NCBI GenBank assembly: GCA_022749755.1
Contig: CM040444.1
Span: forward strand, 16,082,274-16,146,273
Length of the DNA stretch: 64,000 nt
Direction of reading: 5' to 3'
From: Azadirachta indica
Taxonomy: Eukaryota > Streptophyta > Magnoliopsida > Sapindales > Meliaceae
Part shown: positions 49,003 through 61,600 of the stretch, piece after piece
Layout: every line of letters begins with the position of its first letter
Position numbering within the stretch: the stretch's first letter is position 1
Translations under genes and position numbers: made by a program
The notes under the pieces: model-generated
The model's database searches: none
The model's input: only the letters and a program-made list of their open reading frames with translations
Told to the model about the DNA's origin: nothing

Positions 49003-49413
49003 TTGGAGGAGTCTGTATATATAGTAGTGGTGGAAATAAATGTAGGTTGTATTCTGCCTGCCTAGGTATAGTACTGAAGAATAAGTTCTGTGGTACATGT
49101 GGGTGATGGAAGGTTTTTAATTTAGATGAAAAAGCACTTGTGGATAAAAGCAAAAGTTAAAACGAAAAGCTTTAATTTCTATATGAGAAAAAGTGGAGTA
49201 TAAGCAGAATTACAATCTGTGGTTGTGAAAATAAGATTAAACATCAGCAAAAGTGATATGCTCTCCATAAGTGGGTTTAAAGCAAGGATTACGAGATCAC
49301 TGCTTCGATTTGTTTGCTGGTGTTATTTTAAGTGTAGAATATATGAATTTTTCAGTGTAAAGATTAGTTGGGAGTAGATGTTTCTATGTGACCTCTCACT
49401 GGTTAAGCACTTT

Positions 49414-49420
49414 ACGTGGC
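49414..49420. promoter_or_regulatory. ABRE-like ACGTGGC upstream of copy C
   Basis: Same element and context (TTTACGTGGCGAAAG) as at 38433-38439 upstream of copy A. It lies 461 bases before the copy C start. Confidence 0.45.
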
Positions 49421-49936
49421 GAAAGCCGATTTCATTATTGCGTACGTACTACTTAATTTATATGAAGCATGGATAAATATTTTGGGGGAATTCCACAAAA
49501 TAAATTTCACTTCACTCGATTAGTTTGACATTTTCTAAGAATTATCTCTAACTTTTCATCTTAATTAATTTGTTTAAGTTTAGCCTTTACTACTATATAT
49601 ATTTCATTAATTCCGTCGACCAAATAATGGGTAATTAATAAAGTAATTTCGTAAAACTCGCTTAATAATATTTTTTATTTAAGATTTATTTAGCGAAAGG
49701 ATGTTGTATTGCCGATTCAAGAGATCAAGCAAATTAAAATGATGAAATAAAACTTTTTAAAATTTGAGTTCATGATGGTAGTACTTTAAAAGGATCAGAA
49801 ATATGTTGTTTTGGACGACACTATTAAAATTATTAAGTTATGTTAAAATATGCATCAAGGATGACAAGTAAATTTTATCGAATTTAATTCTAGTAGATTC
49901 TCAGGGTCACATGACTAAAATAAATTGATCAAAGAA

Positions 49937-50104
49937 CAGGGGTTAAAATGAAACAAAAAATACAACGTTGAGAATTTTTGTGACACAATATCAAATTAAT
50001 TAAATAAAATTAAAATTTTTCAGGGGTTAAAATGAAACGAAAAATACAACGTTGAGAATTTTTGTGACACAATATCAAATTAATTAAATAAAATTAAAAT
50101 TTGA
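49937..50104. repeat. 84-bp direct tandem duplication
   Basis: 49937-50020 is repeated at 50021-50104. Both units begin CAGGGGTTAAAATGAAAC and include CAACGTTGAGAATTTTTGTG. Only about one or two differences are visible, so it is recent. No coding content. Confidence 0.92.
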
Positions 50105-51838
50105 AAAATTTTAAGGACTACATAAATTTGATATTGTGTGAGGATGAGGAAGTTTGAGGTATGATGTTCTAAAGAGACCGTCCAATAAATATATGACACA
50201 TTATTTTTTTTTCTTTTATTGTCGCAATTACTTTTATTTTTAATTAGTTTCAAATTAAATAAATGATAAACTATTAAAGAAAATAGTCACAAAAAAATCG
50301 TCTAATGACATTAAAATATATGTATTAATTTTTTTATTATTATTATTTTTGTAATCAATCGAATTTATGTCAAATATGTACATAAAAAATTTTATTAAAT
50401 GTACGTTCAGATAATTTGATACATCTATCTTGTTTAATATATATATTTTAAATATATACATTTTAAGACATATAGGGAGGTATTATATATATATATATAT
50501 ATATATCAAGTCCTAAGAGTTTCTCGTAATATTCATATATGATTGAAAGCAAAGTGTGTTTGACCCAATTATATATTTTTTTAACAAAGAACCATGCATT
50601 CCACGTAGGCCTTCCACGGTTCTATATATACTTTATTCAAAAGCCGAAGCAATTAAAAAAATAAAAGTGCTTTTCTTCTTAATTAACCACTGAACACGAA
50701 TATTAGACGTAGAGATAGATATAATTGCAAAGCGCTTTTCTCAAATAGTATCATAAAGTAATAAATTGCCATATGTATCGGACATTCGTATGAATTTATT
50801 TAATTGCAAGGATTATGTACGGATTCATTTAACGTGCATTAGTCCTAAACGAATATGCATGTTTTTATAAAATGCAACAATGTTTAAAAAAGTTTAATTT
50901 GAAGTGTGTTTTGGGAATGTTTTTAGAGTTGTTTAAACTGTGTTAAAAATGTCGTCAAAGAATCTAAATAAATACTTTATTATTAGATCCTTTTGTGAAA
51001 ATCATCACGAGTTATTCTAATACATATATTTTTATGTTTAGCTGAGCCGTATAGGCTATTCTATACAGAAAATGATCAGCTAAGATATATTACTTTTGAT
51101 TATTAAAAAATAAAAATCGTTCATGATATATAAATAAGATTTTAAATGCATTGTAATTAAAGCCAAACTTCGTGCTAGTGATAGAATCTAGCATATAATA
51201 TACTCAAGTTCTTTCACTATCTACATTCTCCTTTTTAAAATATTATAAAAATGTTAATCAAATATCCTGTTTTCGTTAAAAGAAAAATAATATATGAAGG
51301 TCAATTAAATTCCTTAATTTTTTGGTAGGAACAATGTTTGAACTCTATTTCTTTTACAATTAAAAATCTATTATATATTTCAAACTATTTTTTATATTTA
51401 ATCTAAGTGCTGCATTTTAAAAAGAATTTCTAATGGTCAAATAACATGATGTACAATTAATTAATTAAAGATTTGTTAAGAGGGTAAGAATTATATATAT
51501 AGTTTCTTATATTTTTCTATCAAGGCATAGTTTTGAATGTGTTTGGAATTTGCAAGAAAGATATATTCAAAATTAAATATAACAGAAAACATGTCATTTT
51601 TCCTAATATAAAATAATCTTTATTCTCATGCATGGATCTGGTATATACTAATATTACGATCAATCGTGTCCATAAAGCTTTATTAGCTAGTACTAGTGTA
51701 CTTAATTTCCTTGCTAGTTGCTATCACATAGCAAGAATTCGAGTAACACAACACAACCATTAATCACTCCTATTACATTTCCTAATTAACTTGTAAATAT
51801 TAAATTACTGCTTATTAAATCTAATATATAATCAATAT

Positions 51839-52259
51839 TTATATAAGTGCAGGGTGACGATCATATTCAGGGTCGGGTTTCTCGATGCCGTCGTCATTCT
51901 TCAGCCAAAAGGTCCGGCCGCCGAATGAAGCAGCGCCCTTCGGAACATCCTCCATCACCCGCTCATACCCTGCCGGAACATATATCCCGGAACGCGGATG
52001 CGGAACCCAGCAGGTTAAAGATTCGGGCTCCTTCGAATTCTTCTCCTCTAAGGATCCTGTAAATCTTTGCGCTGCTCCATCGTCTACTGCTCTTGTAAAG
52101 CTGCTGAATCTGCGATAAACTTTTCCGACTTCCCTGCATGAGCTGATAAATTAAATGAGAGCATATGTACGTTAATAATTTTACGTACAGTTTCTCTATA
52201 AATCCCATGCATATAAGCATAATTTATATAATAATATATTACGTACCTCAGATTGACAT
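51839..52259 (-). pseudogene. LEA-like copy D, frameshifted at its first exon
   Basis: Exon 2 (52142-51839) is open for 100 codons with all family blocks: REVGKVYRRFSSFTRAVDDG, SLTCWVPHPRSGIYVPAGYE, GRTFWLKNDDGIEKPDPEY. Exon 1 (52259-52247) reads ATGTCAATCTGAG before GT. Compared with copy B (ATGTCAATTCTGAG) one T is missing, which makes an in-frame TGA and shifts the phase into exon 2. An in-frame upstream ATG exists (reading ARSALIPATKMSI) but it meets the same TGA. No good in-frame Met occurs early in exon 2. It is probably a recent null allele or pseudogene. A sequencing error of one base would restore the frame and should be excluded. Confidence 0.65.
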
Positions 52260-54446
52260 CTTTGTTGCTGGAATTAGAGCTGATCTTGCCATCATCGATT
52301 TTGGTAGCAGATTACTCAGAAGTTCGACCTGAGAAACTGGAGGGTTGATTGAATGTTTTGTATAACATGAAGCCGTATATATAGTGGTAGAAATAATAGT
52401 AATAATAATGTGAGTTCTATAGTGATAATAAGTTCTGTTGTACGTGTGGGCGATGGAAGGGTTCACAGGGAAAAGCACTCCTGAATAAAGCAAAAGTGAA
52501 AGTGAAAAGAATTTTCGGTATGATCAGAAAACGCTGAGTATAAGCCTATTACAATCTGCGGTTGTGAAACAACGACTAAACATTAATTAGCTAGCAAAGG
52601 GATATTCTGCGTCTCCATTCTCCATTAATGGATTATGAAATCAGTGCTTTGATTTGTTTTCTGGAATTATTTTAAGCATAGAATATATGAATTTTTCTGT
52701 GCAAAGATTGGAGATTAGACTAGGCGTCTGTATTTGACCTCACTGAGGGACAAAGTGTTTTTTTTTTCTGGTTAGTTTATTCAAGGTTGAGATAGAGTTG
52801 CACACTACTTTTTTCACAATTTGCACTGAGTACTTCCAGCTAGCTAGTTGAAAAAGTTCTCTAAATTTATATAAGGTAATCAATAGGATGTATTAGTGCG
52901 TCGAGAGATTCGTAATTTACATTTATTAAAATATAATTAATAACTACTAGTAATTCAGCGCTAACTTCATTTGCTAAGTCTCTATTCACAAATTAAATTC
53001 GTTTAATTCGAAACGAATATGTTGCAAAATTTTTAACAAAATATTTAAAAATTTATATGCTTTGGAAACAGAAAAAAGTATACATGCTAAGAATATACTT
53101 TTGATTTTTTGAAAAGCACTCGCACGTGTTGTTTAAATATACTTAATTGCTTTATGTGCATTAATAATCTAAAGCCAAACTTAATTTGTATTAGTGATAC
53201 ATTTTACAAATTAAAAATAATATACTCAAAAGTTATATTCCAATTTCTATATTCCCTTTGCTATCTAACGGTCTCCAAAATTTTTATCATTATCACAAAA
53301 AGCATGACTATATATTACATACATAATTGATAATTATAGTAAATTAACATGTTAATGTAAAAATAACATATTCCGAGAGAGATTACCCTCATTTATATTT
53401 ACTATATTTACTGTAACAGACTTTTTAAATTTTTTTTTACCTGATTTAGCCATTATGTTTATTTTCCATCCTATCCCAAAATTTTAATTTTGTCTTATCC
53501 CACACTTTCTTTTTAATCTTATCCTTAAAACAAAATTCCAATCACAGTAACCAAACCTAAACTAATTAATTAATACGCTATCCTCTCATTAAAAATTTTG
53601 TACAAAACTAGAACTAATTAGATAAAACTTCACATCTTTCACAAAAATTTGACATTTATATAATAAATAAAAACAATTTGATAGATAAATTAAACTTCAC
53701 CATCTTATTACTCTTTCTCCCTACACCATTTTTTTCCTTAATTAAGTAATAATTATAATTTAATTGTTGTCAATTATAATTTCATTATCAAATAAAAACA
53801 TTAATTATAAAAAATTACTTAATGTAATCAAAACATCAAATAATTTTACAAACAGAGTATTAAGTACTTCAATTATTATGCTATTAGAAATGAGTTAAAA
53901 TTATTGATTAAAAATATCAAGTAAAAAATTACCAATTTTTTTTTATTTAAAATAAAACCAGGTTTTTAAATATATGTCTCTAACATTATTTACTTATTTA
54001 AAATAATATAGAACTCACTCACGACCTGGATATTGTTAACTTATTTTTAAAAATTTTAACCTTAATTTTTTTTTTATAAATTTTTCTGAAACGTATTGAG
54101 AAAAATTTGATACAGCTTATCAGATAAACTGTTCGATAAGAACGAGGATTTTTAAACAAAGATGATTAGAGATAATTATTGGTTAACTATATCTATAATT
54201 CTCGACAGAAAGAGAAATCGTGACGTCAAATTGAGAAAAAAATAAAAAAAAATTCCCGCCATTAACGCGTTCTGTCATTAGCCGGAGTCGTCGAGAGCAC
54301 TGACTTCTAAAGGGAAGGAAAAGAACTGCAAACGCAACCAAACAAAAATCCACTGCTGAAACGAGAAAAATAAATAAAATCCCAAAAGGGAAACAAATAA
54401 AAACAAAAATAGAAGCTTTGGAATCAAAAAGGAAAGATTTTTATAG
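52260..54446. other. Copy D promoter, AT-rich DNA and P4H promoter
   Basis: Bases up to about 52700 are the copy D promoter, matching copy B upstream sequence. Then come about 1.5 kb of AT-rich DNA with only short ORFs. Near 54253-54260 there is a TTCCCGCC motif (E2F-like) about 190 bases upstream of the P4H ATG. A purine-rich leader runs from about 54300 to the start. Confidence 0.45.
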
Positions 54447-57400
54447 ATGAAAGGCAAAACTAAGAGATCCAATACAAAGCTAGGGTACCCGACTGTCTTC
54501 CTGTTGTGCTCTCTGTTCTTCCTCGCTGGTTTATATGGATCAACTCTCCTCACTCAGGTTTGTGTGTGTTCATTTTTGTTGTTTCTTTTGTGGGTTTTCT
54601 TTTTGAGTGACGGTTGTTTTAAGCACAGGATGTGCCCAAGGTACGGCCGAAGTTGAGAATGCTTCAAGTGGTGGAGGAGAATGGAGAGATGGCGCATGGT
54701 GAAACTGGGGATGCTTCGATTCAATCAATTCCATTTCAGGTTTTCTTTTTTGTTTATTTGGGATTTTGATTTCCGATTGTATGCCATATATATATATATG
54801 TTTTAATTTTTGGGAAATGGTGTAGTGTACTAGTTCAGTGCTGGATTAGGTTATCTGTTATTGGCGATGGTCTTGATTACATTTATATTTGTGGTCTTGA
54901 TTTGGCTGATTGCTATGTTGGGTATCGAAATGTTTGGATTTTAATCTTCATAATTTACTTTTTTCTCTGATTTCATCGGAGGGACTTATTATTGCTAAAT
55001 GCAGGTCTTAAGTTGGAAACCGCGAGCACTTTATTTTCCAAACTTTGCTACTGCAGAACAATGTGAAAGCATTATTGAAATGGCAAAGTCACGCCTTAAG
55101 CCGTCGTTGCTAGCTTTGCGAAAGGGAGAAACATTTGAGAGTACCAAGGGAACTAGAACAAGGTAACTTTTACTTTTATCATTCTTATTTATATGCTTAA
55201 GGATTGTAATTTTCAGCAGAGTCCAGTTCCCCTGTATACAGTAAACTGATGTAGTGAGTAAACTAGACCGATAATCTTATGAGATATTGTTTCTAAATCT
55301 GGATATTAATAAAATTTTTTTTTGGTTGCTGCTCATAGAACTTATGATATTGTCTTGTAATGTTCTTTTAAAAGTTCAGGTACATTAATGAAAATTACTT
55401 TGGTTGCTGTTTGTAGAACTTATGTGTTTTGGCTTGTACTTTATTTCCTGTAACAGTTCAGGAACTTTTATTAGTGCATCTGAAGATAAAACTGGAATCT
55501 TGGACTTCATCGAGGAGAAAATTGCCAGAGCTACAATGATACCGAAGACCCATGGAGAGGTTTGATTTGTTATCAAAATTTTCATTTGTTTTATGTAGGA
55601 TGCACTCAATTTTTAAAGATTGGAGTTGAAGTTCAAAGTAGCATTATATTTACTGTTCAAATCCGTTTAAATGTTAGTTTCAGTTTTGCTTAAATGATCT
55701 GTTTCTACTTTTAGTATTTTTTTTTTGGGGTATATATAGAAATGAGGATTATTGTTGTATTCTTGGATAGATGGCAGTTGATGATCATTTATAAGATGCA
55801 GATAACAAGATTGGATGGGTGGGGATTTAGCTGGCATAGCATTTAGGACTTGATTATTAGAGTTGAATTTCAAGGACAATCCTATAGCCCATCTCCGTAT
55901 AGGTTTAAATGCCAGTTCAAGTTTTGCTTATGATCTGTCTTTTCTTCTATTTTATTTTGGGATTTTGGCTTCGACATGTTTTGACAGGCTTACATTCATC
56001 CAATTGAGCTTTTTTGGGGGTAATTGTACTGCTTTGCGTTTCCTGTGTAGCATGATGTAACTGCTTGTTAATTGGTTTGAGACCCCATGACAGAATGTTA
56101 CTCTTTCCCAGATCTCATATTTTGTCAAGTAATATGATGATAGATTTTACACTGTTATGTGGATATGGGACAATGTGACAAATGGCATAGCAGTGCAATT
56201 GCCACATTAGTAACAAAATTCAAGAGAGAACTTGGGACAAGTAGGTTCTTTCTTCATGATGTGCTTCTCACTATATTTCCCTTTTTCTCATTTTATGATT
56301 TCACTTATTTTGTTGTTGCCAAGGTAAATTGTGTAATTCCTCTATTTGAATAGTTAAGCTTTCTTCAGAGGTTGTTTCTAAATTATTTCCTAGTAATATG
56401 TGGATATCACCGTAATGCAGGAATTCAATGTTTTGAGATATGAGATTGGGCAGAAGTATGATTCTCATTATGATGCATTCAACCCAACTGAATATGGCCC
56501 ACAAACAAGCCAAAGGGTAAGTCACTTACTAAGCATCTCACCCCATCATGATTGTTTAGTTGTGTGATATAACGCCATATTTAGGATTTAATTCTTTATC
56601 TTTTATGTTTGAACTCTCTGTCATTCTTGTATTACATGACATTATTACAAAGATGAATTTGATCTTGCAATATAATACATTAAAAAATGGTTTAGAGTCA
56701 TTTTTGTGCTGGGCAACAAAGTTTTTAGCAACAACTTGTTCTTCGTACTCTAGCAGTTGTTCCATTTATTGAAGCAGGGATGATTTCCAAATCCATATTT
56801 ACGCTAGTCTTGCCAATTTGTTTAGAGTATTGATAGGACTTCATAGTTTTACCAAATAAGTAGTGGGCTCTCTTTGAGCATTTGAGTTTAGTTTTACATG
56901 CCTGATGAAACTGCCTCAAGATTAACCTCAATTGTGTTGGTTCATCTCTTGCAGATGGCTTCTTTCTTGTTATATCTATCTGACGTGGAGGAAGGTGGAG
57001 AAACCATGTTCCCATTTGAGGTATATGTGGAAATATCTCAGCTTATCATCTGACTGCCTTAATGTACAAATTATTCGTTTTATTCCTTGCTACTCACCTT
57101 GCTATTTTGATTTGTAGAATGGCTTTAAAATGACTCCAGGCTTTGATTTCAAAAAATGCCTTGGTTTAAAAGTGAAGCCTCGCAGAGGAGATGGACTGCT
57201 ATTTTACTCCTTGTTTCCAAATGGCACAATTGATCGGGTAATTTTACCTGTTTTAAGATCATATCTTATGCATATAAGTTTCTTTATTTTGCAAATACTT
57301 GAAGATTATACTAAGGAATGAGTCTTCATGAATCAAATTATGTCCTTTCCTGAGTAATCAGGCAATTCTTTACATTCTCTGAAATTCTGGGCAAAGCAAT

Positions 57401-57623
57401 AGTATCCCAACGTCTTTTCTTTTGTTCTGCTATTGATGGTTAAATAGATTGATTAGACCTAAGGTTGCAGCTGCAATGATTCTTCTTTTGCAGTTTGTTT
57501 TCCCATCTTCTCATCTGTTGAGTGCTTTTGCAGACATCTCTCCATGGAAGCTGTCCGGTGATCAAAGGAGAGAAATGGTTGGCTACAAAATGGATTAGAG
57601 ATCAAGATCAAGAGGAGGACTAA
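54447..57623 (+). CDS. P4H9: Prolyl 4-hydroxylase, P4H9-like, eight exons, 284 aa
   Basis: Exons 54447-54557, 54629-54739, 55005-55162, 55457-55559, 56421-56516, 56955-57020, 57118-57237 and 57534-57623 all have GT-AG borders and sum to 285 codons with the stop. It is a type II membrane protein: a basic N-terminus, then an anchor at about residues 14-34 (YPTVFLLCSLFFLAGLYGST), then a lumenal enzyme. The 2-oxoglutarate/Fe(II) dioxygenase core shows GQKYDSHYDAFNPTEYG (first His and Asp iron ligands), LSDVEEGGETMFPFE, and TSLHGSCPVIKGEKWLATKW (second His ligand and the Lys that binds 2-oxoglutarate). It hydroxylates prolines in cell-wall proteins such as extensins and AGPs in the ER/Golgi. It is close to what I recall of Arabidopsis P4H9 (At4g33910). 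Substrates could include AGPs like that at 15962. Confidence 0.95.
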
Positions 57624-58636
57624 CTATATCAAATACCATACTTGCCCTCTTGTCATCTTTATGGTTAGATTCGATATCATATAGATTCATGATCTGAGTC
57701 TGATGTAGAGAAAAAAGCAAAGTAATAAACCGTTTGATATTTTCTCGGTTGTTATCAATTCTGTGAAAACTGATTATTCTATTTCCAGTTTGAAATCCAT
57801 CTGATCTCTTATGTTCTGAGGGTAGAAATTTCAGTACTCATGGATGTATAGTTTTTGTGTTGGAGAACCTCAGAAAGAGATCATGTAAAGAAACACTACT
57901 CTTTTATCATAACTATTCTTGTTTTCGTTAAAGTGGAACATGGTAATATGTTTCTGTGTCCAATGATCTATTAATATGTTGATTGCCTGAGTTTGATTTT
58001 TAGTTGTAACAGCAGATTGCCTATGGTAACATATATTACATGAAAGAATCGTGAAAATATTAATAGGAGTTCTTCTGGGAGAAGATTTTGAAGGTAGACT
58101 CTTTAAAATAATTTTTTTAATTAATTTTATTGATATTTTGTGAAGTTTAATTTAAAAGCAAAAAATATTTTTTTTTTATTGAGTAGAAAAGTTTTTAATA
58201 TAATTTATGGAAACTCAAATAGGAATTTTACGGAATTTTACAATAAACTTTTAGGACAGTTTATAAAGAATTTCCTGAAATTATGAAAATTCTACGAAAT
58301 AACAAAGTTGTCACGGACCCGTCTGACCACGTGTCAAGCTGATAGTACATTGCACCAGAGCATCGCGACAACTGGTCACACGAGATAACTCCTTCGGACT
58401 ACTCAAGACGACCGTTGCCACCAAAACCCTCAACCTGTAACGGCTACTTAAACGATTCAGAAACAAAAAACCATATCTCAATTTCTCCAAAAGTTCTTCT
58501 CAACGACATTCTTTACATTTCTCTCAAATTCCTACTTTCGTCTAGTCATAGCTTCGACCATCTAAACTTCCAATCTCTCTTGACTGAATATTTTTCGTTC
58601 TATTTTTTGGGTTTTCAATTAGAGCAAGCTTTAAGT
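57624..58636. other. P4H 3' region and promoter of the repeat-protein gene
   Basis: The left part should hold the P4H 3' untranslated region. Near 58327-58335 there is CCACGTGTC, a G-box/ABRE-type motif about 300 bases before the next start. The frame is open upstream of that start back to an ATG at 58415. No separate gene. Confidence 0.45.
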
Positions 58637-61600
58637 ATGGATCTTGGGTGCTTGGACATGGTCTGCATCTCAGTCTCAGATAAGCTAAGCAATGAGACTG
58701 TTATTGATTCTCCTTCTAACAAAGAAAGCAACGAACCAAATGATCCCAGATCCGCAAATTCCAAACATGGGAAGGTAAACCCCTTTGTCTTGTTCAGTTT
58801 CAAGATTTGGGTTCTTGTTAATGCGTGGTCTTTTGTCTCATTTCCTCGAATTACATTGATTTTATTCCACTTACATATTATTGAAAATGAGTTGAGTTCT
58901 TTTATAATTTTTGTGTATCATTTGTTAAATTGTAATGATTTGCAATTTTTGTTTCTAACTTAATTTCTTGAAACTGTATATTATGGTTTTCGTCTGGGTT
59001 TCTTTCGAGATGCCTGAATCTAAATCCCCAAAAGAGAACCTTATTAAGAGTAATTAGGTTTATCAATATTGTGATTCCAAATCCTTAATTATAGAAATAG
59101 TTCAAGATAAGGGGATTTGTTGGTGACATTTGTGTTTCAATTTCTTGAATAAAAGTGATTGGATCTTTCTAATTTTTTTAAACAATCAAAATAGTTGTTT
59201 AAAGTTGAATTATGAATGATTCTGTTGCGTTTTTGTGGAAATGCTTTTCAAGGACATTGCAATGAATGATGAGGAAATTGTTTAAGTTTTCTTTTTCTCA
59301 CTTGACACGTGATTGGTTATCTAGTTGTTCTTTTCTAGTAATCACAAGCATTCTGTCGTTGATCCTGTTTCAATCTGATGTCGAGTAATTGTTTACTCTT
59401 TATAGAAAGACTTTTGGCCATCCATAAGCAATGAACTTGTACTAGAATACTCAGCCAAACTTCTGCTGGTTAGTTTCTTATGGATGTTATCTTCCCTTAG
59501 GAGAGTTTTATTGTCATTTCACAATCCAGTGATCTGCTTTAATCGTATCCACGGTTCATATATTATTGGTAGGTACCAAAAACTCAGTGTAATGCATTTG
59601 ATTTATCATAAGTTTTGCAGATCATATTTTTGTCTTCTTTTGGGGTATTTATGTCATGGAAGGTACATAGAAATAAATTGCTTCTGTTATATGCCTTTCC
59701 TTCTTATGATCAGAGATTGCAACATGAGATCATTTCCCACTTTCTAATTTTTATGTAATTTATTTATGCAACCTTATATCTTTGAGCATAATAACTTCTT
59801 TATTATGTATTTTTTGTTTCAGAATTCTTTTGTTTTGTATAATGCAGAGTAAATCACCTAGAGGGAACAACCAACCATCATGGAATGCTCTAAACAAGTG
59901 CGCATCACAAATTAAGAAGCCGCTTCACCGTAAAAATTCTCCTCTCAACTGGTTTCCTCGGAAAAAGGTGGACTCCTATTTGAAAAGGAAGATAAAGATG
60001 TTGCAGGTTGAGTCATGTATTTTCTTCTACTTGTAAGTGAGAATTTTGTCTTTGAGGGACCAAAAGTCCTAACATGACTACTTTATTGTTTCAGGAAGTA
60101 GATGGCATGAATTTAACTCTTGATGAGACTTTGGGTAATACAAATCCACATTACTCGAGAGTTTTGAGAGAAAAAATTGCAGCAAGAGAGGCTGCACACA
60201 GAGCAATGGAGGCTCGAAAAGCTGCATTGGTGGAAGCATCTTGGTGTCGAATTCTTAGAGCAGCAAGGTATGCGAGGAGACACGAGCATTCAATTAAGTG
60301 TATGAGAGGAGGACATGAACATTCAATTAAGTTCTCTGTCGTATAACATCCTCATTTTTCTTTGCAGGATACAAAGCAAAGAAGCAGAAGCACTTCTTTT
60401 GAAATCTGAGAAAGCTGCAGCTGATGCTTTTGAAGCAGCAACAGCCAAGGGTGTGATCATGTATGATAAACCAAATTGTCCACAAGCACATTGTCAAGTC
60501 GAAACCTCTTCTGTAAATGGAGTAGGGTCTACTACTCATACTGTTACAGCATCATTTGAAACTGCATTTGACGTAGATAAGGAAGTAGCTGCAGCGGTCA
60601 AAACTGCATTTGTCAGGCTTGCAAATTGCCGTTCTTTCAGTAAAGATGAATTCAAAGATCTACTGCATAAAATTAATGAGAATCCAGACACAGGTGATAG
60701 CATTCAGGAATTATCAAAATTTTCTTCAGAATGTGAATCAGAGTCTGTCTCAGAAGTTGAAAGTGTGGCTCAAAAGAATGGTTTCAGCTCTCAAGACATG
60801 GATGCTAAGGTGCCAGTTCTTGGGATGAGGCTGAGCAAATCAAGGAGTAGGCAGTCTTTTGAAAATGTGAATAGGGTGAATCTTGTAGAGATGATGCTTG
60901 AGAGGCTTCAATGTTTGCAAGAAGATGAACTTTCATCCCTTGCCACTATAGTTGCAACTTGTGGTTTAAATGCTGCCCTAGCTGAGGTAGAAAATAGTAA
61001 GATGCATAAGCCAAGCTCAGTGACCGATTTTCCTTGCACTTCAGTTCCTAATTCCCGGAGAATATCTTCCTTGGGAGCAGGAATGATTAGTGCCAACCTT
61101 CAATATTTTGTAAATGGAAGCAGGAAGCAAATTGAGTCTGAACTCCCAAGTCTAGACAAGTGTTTGGTTAAGCACATGTCAAAACTTGAAAGAGAGGTGC
61201 AAGAAGCCAAAAACTCCAAAATGAAGGAATTTATTGGAGAGAATTGCTGTAAAACTGAGGACGGAAATGTCAAGGTAGATAATGGAACTGTTCAATCTTG
61301 GACAACTTCAGATTTGGGAAGTGTTCGTCTTAAGCATTCTTCAAAGTTCGTGAAAGAAATTGAGGAAGCAAAGAAGAACTCTGGAAATAACTTTGAAATA
61401 GACTGCACGAATGCAGAAGCAAGAGTGCCAAATGAAGAAGTTAATCATAGAAAGAAATATGTTCCAGATATCCCCAGTCTAGATAAGTTTCTTGTAAAGC
61501 ATGTCTCAAGACTTGAAAAGGAGGTCCAAGAAGCTAAGAATAGAAGAAATAGTGACCTAATTGAAGAAGTGAAGGACTCGAGAAATAACTTGGAAACAGT

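Larger units (their letters stand above)
49003..51838. other. Copy C promoter and AT-rich spacer to copy D
   Basis: Bases up to about 49460 match the copy A promoter (38015-38470) and include ACGTGGC at 49414-49420. Beyond that the DNA is AT-rich. It holds an 84-bp tandem duplication at 49937-50104 and an AT tract near 50486-50506. From about 51700 it matches the sequence downstream of copy B (39650 onward). No gene. Confidence 0.5.

Noticed and set aside
58415..58636. Upstream in-frame start for the repeat-protein gene
   Set aside because: The added 74 residues have no conserved look and are Phe/Ser/Leu-rich, as in an untranslated leader. The ATG at 58637 begins a typical acidic/polar N-terminus. 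It is kept as an alternative only.
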